Source: Hirudo medicinalis
Taxonomy: Eukaryota; Annelida; Clitellata; Hirudinida; Hirudinidae
NCBI GenBank assembly: GCA_011800805.1
Contig: MPNW01000837.1
Span: forward strand, 1 to 26,362
DNA: 26,362 nt
Direction: 5' to 3'
The notes under the pieces were generated by a model. The model did not search any database, was not told the DNA's origin, and saw nothing but the letters and a program-made list of their open reading frames with translations. The position numbers were made by a program, and so were the translations under genes. Numbering within the stretch: the stretch's first letter is position 1; the number at the start of each line of letters is the position of its first letter. Shown piece by piece: positions 18,948-26,362 of the stretch.

Positions 18948-19410
18948 GAAGCATGGATACCAACATACTTTTCAGTATTGAATAGTCATCAATCAGAAAG
19001 GTCCTTATTCACAGCCCTACCTATTTTAACCCCAAACTATCGACCCAATCCTTAATACTTAATCAAAGTCTTAACCCTAATCCTACCCAATGTGATTTCC
19101 TCAAGGCACGTTATCTCATGATTGACCAAAAGGCCAGCTTCACCCCTCCAAAAGAAATTATATCACCTGTTCAATTCTCACCTGATTCCTTGTTGATGCC
19201 GAGAAAGCACAGGGAATTTTCGAATGAGTGTAGAATTATTAACAGTAACAACCAACAACTTAGTGGTCCGTCCATGTTCATGTCGACTTTAGATCCATGT
19301 TCGGTTCAGTTCGAGTGACGGAAGATGTCAAATGTAATAGTGATCATAAAATTGTCACTTAGAAGATAATTAATTTCAATTAAGAAGTCGTCTTGTTATC
19401 AACCTCCAAC

Positions 19411-19465
19411 TCAAAGATACAACAACAGGACGCACAACAACTGCGCAACAGGTGTATCTTCGCAT
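19411..19465 (-). CDS. Candidate first coding exon with signal-peptide-like sequence
   Basis: ATG at 19465-19463 starts a 29-codon frame reading MRRYTCCAVVVRPVVVSLSW and so on: two Arg, then a Val-rich hydrophobic stretch, as in a signal peptide. A GT at 19410 (TTTGA|GTTGGA) would end it in phase 1, as the LDL-A exon requires. The donor is weak, and the frame closes with TGA at 19375. It is placed just downstream of the CCAAT/octamer cluster. It is a guess that fits position and phase, no more. Confidence 0.2.
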
Positions 19466-19519
19466 GTCGTCTGCTGAATCCCAAAGCTATGGTAGTGAAG
19501 GTATTGCCCTGGATAAATT

Positions 19520-19578
19520 ATGCAAATTTAAGAGTCTAAACTGGAATTCGATATGCAAATGAGTAGTCAATAGCCAAT
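19520..19578 (-). promoter_or_regulatory. Promoter-like cluster: CCAAT box and two ATGCAAAT octamers
   Basis: CCAAT lies at 19574-19578, and perfect octamers ATGCAAAT lie at 19553-19560 and 19520-19527 (ATTTGCAT on the minus strand). Order and spacing fit a POU/octamer promoter reading toward the EGF gene, about 55 bases before a candidate start codon at 19465. No TATA box is seen. The motifs are short and the location is inferred. Confidence 0.3.
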
Positions 19579-19723
19579 AGAAACTAACGAACGTTCACTA
19601 TTACGTAGCTTACTCATGCGTGGAGCAGATGGCAGAGCGTTTTTGATGCGCTTGGCTGACGTTAGCCCCATTCTATCTCCATCAGCAACTATCATCGTTA
19701 TTATTACACCTGCAGTTATAAAT

Positions 19724-19739
19724 AATATTATTATTATTA

Positions 19740-19800
<61 letters not shown>
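19724..19800. repeat. (TTA)n microsatellite
   Basis: About 25 TTA units with one ATC interruption, between the promoter-like cluster and the Tc1 element. Confidence 0.97.
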
Positions 19801-19803
<3 letters not shown>

Positions 19804-20027
19804 TTGGTCCAATAAATGTCGAAACCTTAATCAGCTGACTACTTAGTCGATCCAAACACCTGTTACAAAGTAACCTTTTCTAAGTAGCGGTTGATTGTTT
19901 TGTAAAAGTTCTTAGAATTACTAGAGGTTTTTAGCCCGAATTATCGAGTTGTGCAGAGGACATGAGTAACATCCTACAAATGTTACTATTAGAGACTTGG
20001 ACACACACAGTACTAAATAAAATGTTA

Positions 20028-21266
20028 AGGCAGTCCCTATTTTGTCCAATAACTTAAGTTTAAAATAGCGTACAAATCTCAAATTTAGAAGAAATGTATA
20101 ATATCCTCATAGAATATATCCTCGTAAGTTATTTTTTACACTTTGACTAAGAATTAAGCGCAAATAACACAAATAACCATTTCTGGCATAGAAATATTAA
20201 GACAGTCCTCAAAAAAATTTAGAAATTTTAGTGTTTAGGCAAAAAACTTTATTTAAAACCAAATAAAATACTATTTCAATAGGATGTTATTCCTTCTTTC
20301 TTGGAAATAACATCTAAAGACTTTCATCTACAACATCTACATCTATTTTTCATGGAAGAAATCAGTGTTTTGATGATGTTTTCATCCAGGTTTCTCCAGG
20401 CACTCCAAATTGCTTTTCAAATCTTGTTCAGAGTCAGATTGATGTCCATTGCCATAAACTGATCTTGAAAGAAGACCTCAGACATTTTCAATTGGACTCA
20501 AGTCGGGGGAACATGCAGGTTAAGGAATGGCCTGCATGTTGGACTCTTGGTAAAATGCTCTTGTTGCCTTTGAAACATGAATTGGAGCATCATCTTGCTC
20601 AATTTCATGTTCTTTTGCTTCAACAAAAGGAAGGAGATGATCCATGAGCATTTGGATGTATTTCTGACAGTCCTGCCTTCCTTTCAAAAGCATCAGCTCA
20701 GTCTTCCCAAATGCTGAAATTCTTTCCCAGACCATTACCTCCTCCATGTTTACTGCTAAAAAAAAAACATCTTTTCCTTTTCTGAGGTCATGCCAGTAAT
20801 ATTTACAAGCATCTGATCCATCTAGGTTGATTTTTTTTCTCATCTGAGAAAATCACACGCTCCCACCTTTCATTATAATTGACCATCTCTTTGGCCCAGA
20901 GGAGACATGTTTCTGTGTGATGACTTTTCAGCGCTCGAGCTCGCTTTCTTACTTCGTATTTCAACTGTCCACTTGAATTAAGATAGTTCCAGACTGTCCT
21001 CACATGGACATCTAAATCCAACTTGTCTTTAAGCTGCTTACAAGAATATTCTCCTCGCGAAGCCTCCCTGATGAGACGTCTCTGACTTTGTTTCGAGAGT
21101 TTTTTCGTTCTTCTGCCTGCATACCATGCCATGTGAATCTGGATCATCCAAAAAACATTTTATGACAGTTCTTGATCTATTCGATTCCTTAATAATCTTT
21201 CTTAATGAATAGTTTGCCTTCCTGAAGGCCACAATTTTCTCTTCTTCTGTCAAACCATTTTTCTTA
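20028..21266 (-). mobile_element. Tc1-type DNA transposon, decayed, right end missing
   Basis: A broken DD34E transposase is preceded at the left by AGGCAGTCCCTATTTTGTCC starting at 20028, just after a TA (20026-20027), the target dinucleotide of Tc1/mariner. A second motif AGACAGTCCTC occurs at about 20191. This spacing recalls IR/DR ends, in which each terminus holds two transposase-binding repeats. No reverse-complement copy of the end is visible to the right, so the element seems truncated near the transposase start. It lies upstream of the EGF gene in the same orientation. Confidence 0.8.
20324..21266 (-). pseudogene. Tc1-family DD34E transposase pseudogene
   Basis: In order it shows: GKKNGLTEEEKIVAFRK with an N-terminal helix-turn-helix; RTKKLSKQSQRRLIREA with a second HTH; VIFSDEKK (first catalytic Asp); QDDAPIH (second Asp); and SPDLSPIENV (the Glu). 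There are 34 residues between the second Asp and the Glu, as in Tc1. The frame ends near KNRCRCC at 20324. Lesions: the expected ATG reads ACG; frameshifts lie near 21125 and near 20830 (in an A/T homopolymer); stops are TAA at 20520-20522 and TGA at 20478-20480; another frameshift is near 20420. The protein cannot be made intact. Function in the family is cut-and-paste transposition into TA. Confidence 0.9.
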
Positions 21267-21398
21267 CCCGTGATGAAGTGAATGCAATAGAAATTTTTGA
21301 ATTGCATACCCATCTATCTAGCTTTCTTAATGACAATTTAATGTTTGATCTTTCCAACGAGACCTTTAAATTGATGAAACGAGCCCAAAACGGAAGCG

Positions 21399-21696
21399 GT
21401 CTTAATAATATTTCTAGGCCACCAAATCGTCCAATTGCATATTTTACAAGTTCCATTGACCCATATGAAAGGAAATTTTACAAGATGCTTATAAATGGCG
21501 ATTTATTTAATTGCTGAAAATTTCAGCAAGATACGTCAAATTATGAGGGTGAAGTTAGCAAGAACAAGGAATTATGATTCTATCATAACGCGTTCCAAAG
21601 TTATCGAGTGTTAAAGTTCTTGCTAATTTCACCGAATTTATTAAATTATAAAGAATTTATCAAAAAAATATGGATATGTCTTAATAATATTTCTAG
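21399..21696. repeat. 19-bp direct repeats flanking 260 bases
   Basis: GTCTTAATAATATTTCTAG occurs at 21399-21417 and again, identical, at 21678-21696. Such spaced exact repeats suggest a local duplication or insertion footprint. Confidence 0.85.
21548..21633. repeat. Small inverted repeat (18-bp arms, 1 mismatch)
   Basis: GGTGAAGTTAGCAAGAAC at 21548-21565 pairs with GTTCTTGCTAATTTCACC at 21616-21633 with one mismatch, around a 50-base loop. It may be a hairpin or the ends of a very small non-autonomous element. Confidence 0.8.
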
Positions 21697-21699
21697 CGC

Positions 21700-23586
21700 T
21701 GTAGAAGTTTGAGTGGATCGTTGTCCAAGTGACTGGCAAGAGGCAACTCACAGGCAGCGACTCTTGGTACCTAACTCCTTCCTTGACCCTCAAGAACGGA
21801 TCTAGAACACAACACAGTTCAGGAGGAGACTCAAGTTGAGGATCAGCGATTCTTAATAAAACTAATTAGTTCGCTATGCAAACATCACCGGCATACATTA
21901 GCAATTTCGAATACTAACTAATAAACATTTGCAGCAACTCTGATTGGCAATAGTACTATTATTGTTTTTATTAGGCTTAGCAATAACTTGCACACACTAT
22001 ATTCAGTAATCACGTTCTTGGAGTCCAATTTATCAACCGGAGACAGATTATTTCAAATCTCTGAATTTTTGGCATTGAACATAATCGATCGACAGAAACG
22101 ACCAGTCAATTTGATTAGTAAAAAGCCATCTGATTTGGTCACTTCCAGGGTCAGTTTGAAACTTAAGCCATTGTGAAAAAGTGTAGCCCACATTGATAGC
22201 GAACAGCAAATACACACAACCAACAGAATGTTAGGTCCAAAAGTTCGACCAGAGGAATCTTTGGCTTGTAGGTAGAATGTCATGACGTCATCAGAGCCCA
22301 ATATGCAAATTTAAAGCAGGTTGTCAGAGAGAATTATTCATAATGGAAACAATTGAAATGATTTTCAGACAATTTCATCGAAGCACAAGAAATTACAATT
22401 AGAAATCTGTTCGAATTGTCAATTCGTCAAACAACGAGAGCAAAATGCAAACCGAAATCACATGTTCTTCTAAAATAACCAACAATGTTGATCCAAAACA
22501 GGACAGCTTCATAATCGACGACAACGAATAAAGTTACTTCGAGCAGCACGATCGGGACAAGTTTTAGGGGCGATGGCAGTCGATAACATCCCACCGTTCT
22601 TGTAACAAAAATTAAAATCATCGTCGAGAGGAAAACACGAACGCCTCGGACAAATTTTCAAAACGCTCGATTCGAAAAGTCCTCCGAGAAACTTTTGGGA
22701 ATGATCGCAATGTGAAACGAAGGAGACGAGACGGCCGGCAACGACGACCGAAAACTATTCACGTCGTTTCGTGCCGACCACCGTCCGCATTTAACAAATA
22801 AAACTCGTAACTATCGACAACTTGACTGCTAACCGAATCGAGAATATCCATTTTAAACAACGAGGCAAAGACAAGATAGAATCATAGGCTGTCATAATTG
22901 CCAAAATCAACGTCACAGCAGCATGTTACATTATCGGATCTCGATTTTAATTGACAACGGCAATTGATATTAATAACCACGACGAATAATTTATCAGCTC
23001 ATGAACAAACAATAGGAAATTACGAATCAAGCCCCACGCCAGAGAACCGGGAACCAGTTTTAAGGCCGACGATCAAGTAAAAGATGCCAATACTTTATGA
23101 TTACAGACTACAGGAGCCAAAATTAAAATGCACAGTCATCATCGCAACTCTTACAATATTTAATAATAACAATAACGGTCGTCATAATTACTTACATCAT
23201 TGACCAGGACTACAAGTTTTGATTGGTGGGTGGAGATTTGAATGAAAACAGAGGACGAACAACCTTAAAATGTCGTCGCATACCAAGGAGACGATGAGCA
23301 CGGTCACATCGACAAGTCACATTTTACAAATCAACCAGAATGAATTCAACAATGATTTCCTCGACCGAGACAACGAACGTCATCGCAACATAACCAGATG
23401 AAATATTCCCAACAATTCATATCGAGAGTCATTCAGAGACCAGAAGACAGTGTAGATGCTCAGAAAATTGAAAGCGACTGAATTGAGTATGTTATGACCA
23501 TCATTGGAGGAGGAAATCATGACTAAATACTCAATTGATTATGATTAAAAAGTGCATCAAGCAGAAAATGTAATAAAGAGGTCATC
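21700..23586. other. No convincing gene
   Basis: Mixed-composition DNA with only short open frames on both strands, none with a recognisable motif. An ATGCAAAT octamer lies near 22302. The part next to 23586 may be the 3' UTR of the small membrane-protein gene; no clear AATAAA on the minus strand is present close by. Confidence 0.5.
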
Positions 23587-23907
23587 TCAGTCGAATTTCA
23601 TATTACTGCCGATCTTAATATCATTGCCAGAGCTGGGGACTTCGTCGACTCCTTGCAAGTTTTTGATTTTGGCACTTCTGATGCTGCTGGGACTTTTGTC
23701 CTCGAATCCTTGACTCACAATTTGGTTGGCTGCATCCATCGACCTGATTTTGGCATCATCCGAGTTCCCTCCTGAAAACACGTCCTTGACCGAGGACACG
23801 ACAAACTTGATGACTTTAATGCTAACAAATACGACCCACAGGATGAAGAAAAACAGAACGGCCACCGAAAAGGCGCTCAATTCATAAACTTGAGAGTTCA
23901 TGTCCAT
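23587..23907 (-). CDS. Small single-pass membrane protein (106 aa)
   Basis: ATG at 23907-23905 and stop TGA at 23587-23589. Residues 1-9 are polar (MDMNSQVYE), and about 10-32 form a strongly hydrophobic helix (SAFSVAVLFFFILWVVFVSI). An amphipathic Lys-containing stretch follows (KVIKFVVSSVKDVF), then a polar, probably cytoplasmic tail rich in Ser, Asp and Lys. I do not recognise a family. The frame stays open upstream to a TGA at 23992-23994 without an ATG, and that part encodes another hydrophobic stretch (FAVLFVASFFIHC). There are acceptor-like sites at 23933-23934 (CATTGCAG, leaving this ATG as the start) and at 23979 (CATCAAG, which would include the upstream hydrophobic segment). Composition is unlike the repeats around it, which supports real coding. 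Confidence 0.6.
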   Translation of the reverse strand: MDMNSQVYELSAFSVAVLFFFILWVVFVSIKVIKFVVSSVKDVFSGGNSDDAKIRSMDAANQIVSQGFEDKSPSSIRSAKIKNLQGVDEVPSSGNDIKIGSNMKFD

Positions 23908-24847
23908 GTGAACAAGCAATTGTATTCCACTTCTGCAATGTATGAAAAATGAAGCTACGAACAGAACGGCAAAGCGAACTTGATGCGAACGTCAACCAAA
24001 GTTCCTCAGTTTAATTTGAGCGTAAAATCAAAATTCGAAGATGTCAATGCAGTTAAGAGGTTTAATGACATTTGCTCCTACTAACTAACCATGCACGGCG
24101 ATGTGAAACCACCGACTCAAGAAATTCCCACAAAAATCAAAAGAGTTTCAAAAAAAGTAAACACTTTTTCCTGGAGGGCGCATTTTGTTTCAATCAAGTA
24201 TTTATATAAATATGATGTGTTTAATTAAACAAATTTTTAATAAAATTGCATTTAATTATCAAGTTTAATTTACTATAACAAAAATTTTTATTTGTAAATC
24301 CAGTCGTTTGAACTTTCAAAAAAATATTTTCTATAACGTAACAATTATTTTCGTCGACGTACATTTTTTGTATCGGCTGATTAAGTTATTAATTTTTAAA
24401 CATTGCATTTATTAAAATCAATATTGATGAACAGCTCATTTTGGAATAAAAATACGCTTGATGAATGTTGATGTGAATTTTCACGGAAGATAACATTGAA
24501 TAACATCGAATTCTCAAGTAAGATATAATTCTCGTCGCACAAAAAGAATTTGGTTTTCTTATAAAGTGAGACGTCTAGCGAATGCGGCAGCTATCGCAAA
24601 TAACAATTTCTATTCTTGTACACAAACCTACAATATTTATCACAAAAATATACAAAATTAAAAACAATAATAATACACCAATAAAAATACAATTTATGGC
24701 AGCATTGTTTTGTATTTAGAAGCAAAAACATTCAGTTGAGAATGTAGTAGCAATACAGTCATCTTACATTTTCCAACACTGTCAACGCTATCATTTTACT
24801 ATCACATATGTATTTCTTATTCACTAATTACTAATATTTTAATAATT

Positions 24848-24890
<43 letters not shown>

Positions 24891-25850
24891 GTAATAATAA
24901 TAACTGTTAGCTACAAGATGCTAATCTATTTNAATCACTCTTATATGGTTTTATCCCAGTTCTGGCTAGAGGTGTTTTCATTCATTTCGAGATAGTATCT
25001 TATTTAAATGAATAATAACCATCATTAATTTCGTAATAGTCGTTGCTACTGTTCCCATTATCCATCACTGCTACCACAACTATCATCGTCATCGACATTG
25101 TCATTCGTACATCTTTACCCCCAAATCATCGTCACCGTCATCGTCACCATACATGAGTGAGGTCTTCTTCATATTCATCATCACCATAATCACACTCACA
25201 TCGTACATATCATCTTCATATCCATCATCATCATCGTCCTTTCTAAGATTGTTTTTTTTTCACGTTGAGAATTGTCTTGATCTTAAAAATCTGCTTTTTC
25301 TTGAATTGCAAATTTCCTTTACGAATTGGCATTCTGAGCAGGTCATGGCGCTCCGGGCTAGCGCCGGATTTGAATGACGCGTGGCTTCTGTTTTCTGTCG
25401 GACTGAGGAGGACGATTTTAGCGCAGGGATTTATCGGGTTTTTTTTCTTTCGATGTTAGCGTTTGAGTCTCATAAAAATTTAAATTTGAAATGTTTTTAG
25501 ACCGTGTTTAATTCGGTTTGTTTGTTTTTTGCATGTGGAATTGTTTAGGAATTTTCAAAGACTACGTGTTTCGGATGGATTAACCAGTCACCAGCCCCAT
25601 CATCATCATTATCATTACAATCGTTATCATCATCATCATCTTCGTCGTCGTCGTCACTAACCGAAAAATATTTGACATAATTTTAAGTATCTTCAAAGGT
25701 AATTCTAATTTAAAACTATATTCATCATAACAAATCAACTTAAATCAACAAACACTTTCGGCCATCCCAAAAACAACAACAACAACAACAAGTCCAACGA
25801 CAATCCAACCGTCGCACGCAGCTCCAAGCGACCCAAATATCGACCAGAGC
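23908..25850. other. AT-rich intergenic region with microsatellites
   Basis: No gene is supported. It holds (AAT)n at about 24849-24903, an ambiguous base at 24932, degenerate (ATC)n at about 25060-25235 and 25598-25660, and a small hairpin GGCGCT..AGCGCC near 25348. Short plus-strand frames at 25153-25459 are repeat-driven. Confidence 0.6.
24849..24903. repeat. (AAT)n microsatellite next to an ambiguous base
   Basis: About 18 AAT units with one AGT interruption. The single unresolved base of the window is at 24932, 30 bases beyond. Confidence 0.95.
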
Positions 25851-25940
25851 GCTTATAAGAAGCGCAGAGTGCGTGCGCTCAACGCAAGCGCAAGCGCAAA
25901 CGCAAGCGCCTCTCATCAACGAACTGCAGCCATGAGCGGC
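25840..25940 (+). promoter_or_regulatory. TATA-like box and start context at the right edge
   Basis: GCGCTTATAAGAAGCGC (about 25850-25866) contains TATAAG inside an inverted repeat (GCGCTT/AAGCGC). About 75 bases on, CTGCAGCCATGAGCGG gives a start codon at 25931-25933 with good context. Between them is a CGCAAG hexamer repeat. The frame from this ATG closes after 26 codons (MSGGVQAFPQNTCTCGSKQL and so on), unless spliced. Confidence 0.3.
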
Positions 25941-26086
25941 GGCGTGCAAGCTTTTCCACAAAACACGTGCACTTGTGGATCCAAGCAGCTCACGGAGAGG
26001 CAGACGAATTGAGCTGTTCTTCCCGCTTTTTCCGGTTTGGAATCGAAAAAAGATTGGATTAAAGTCTCTCTGCGCGTTTCTTAAGC

Positions 26087-26336
26087 AAGGAAGACTTAGT
26101 CGTATCTAAGTCAAGGATTCGAGTTGACGATTGTCATTGTTGTTGTTGTGGTTGTTGTTGCTGTTGTGGTTGTTGTTGCTGTTGCTGTGGTGGTTGTGGT
26201 TGTTGTTGTTGCTGCTATTGTTGTTGTTGTTATGGTGATGATGACGACGACGACAACGACGACGACGACGACGATGATGATGACAACGACGATTATGGCG
26301 ATGATGATGATGATCATAACGATAAGAACAATTATG
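26087..26336 (+). CDS. Possible microsatellite-rich exon ending at a consensus 5' splice site
   Basis: One frame is open from about 26060 to the window end. It encodes SKEDLVVSKSRIRVDD, then a Cys/Gly-rich run from (TGT)n, then an Asp-rich run from (GAY)n, then HNDKNNYG. It meets TTATG|GTAAGTATA (GT at 26337-26338), a textbook donor. A pyrimidine-rich acceptor-like site (GCGTTTCTTAAG) precedes 26087. Repeats stay open by chance, so coding is doubtful. Confidence 0.18.
26132..26312. repeat. (TTG)n then (GAY)n microsatellites
   Basis: TTG/CTG/GTG units to about 26232, then GAC/GAT units to about 26312, followed within 25 bases by the consensus donor at 26337. Confidence 0.95.
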
Positions 26337-26362
26337 GTAAGTATAAATTCAATTATAAATCA

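Noticed and set aside
19071..19088. Telomere-like ttaaccctaatcctaccc
   Set aside because: Fewer than three imperfect units; chance similarity.
21038..21313. Minus-strand 91-residue frame as an intact gene
   Set aside because: It is the N-terminal part of the frameshifted transposase, and its first residues are non-element flank.
24932..24932. Ambiguous base as a marker of a large misassembly
   Set aside because: A single N in AT-rich DNA next to a microsatellite is more likely a local base-calling problem; it affects no gene.

Overview
This is animal nuclear DNA. It holds one very large, intron-rich gene for a secreted-type EGF-repeat protein, an LDL-receptor class A module, a decayed Tc1-type DNA transposon, AT-rich introns, and abundant tri- and tetranucleotide microsatellites. 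GT-AG introns with preserved phase rule out a bacterium. The species cannot be fixed from the sequence; a marine or other invertebrate metazoan is plausible.

Layout. 1-2316 is microsatellite-dominated DNA beyond the 3' end of the large gene. 2317-18839 is the large gene, transcribed right to left on the minus strand. I could place 21 exons whose phases all agree. Summed, they give 10,562 nt, or 3,519 codons plus a stop, with the N-terminal exon(s) missing. Its order is: LDL-A module, an unassigned Cys-containing segment, then about 86 EGF-like domains. Fifty-six complete and two partial domains sit in a single exon of about 6.7 kb (15131-8394). Inside that exon, a block of eight EGF domains (about 950 bp) occurs three times in tandem. 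The reading frame stops at 2317-2319 just after the last EGF cysteine, with no transmembrane segment, so a secreted or matrix protein is the simplest reading. 18850-19600 is the 5' flank; it holds a promoter-like cluster (CCAAT plus two ATGCAAAT octamers) and a possible signal-peptide exon.

20028-about 21266 is a Tc1-type element on the minus strand with a broken DD34E transposase, a left end carrying two copies of an AGRCAGTCC motif, and no visible right end. 21270-21700 has a short plus-strand open frame and small direct and inverted repeats. 21700-23586 shows no convincing gene. 23587-23907 (minus) encodes a small single-pass membrane protein, possibly with a further upstream exon portion. 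24000-25850 is AT-rich with microsatellites and one ambiguous base (24932). 25850-26362 shows a TATA-like box, a well-placed ATG, and a consensus 5' splice site on the plus strand, so another gene may start at the right edge.

How it fits together: the large gene appears to have grown by duplication of EGF domains inside one exon. Its introns sit repeatedly at proto-splice positions in glycine codons or in CAG|G contexts. Microsatellites have expanded up to several splice sites and, in one place, into the coding sequence as a run of 12 serines.
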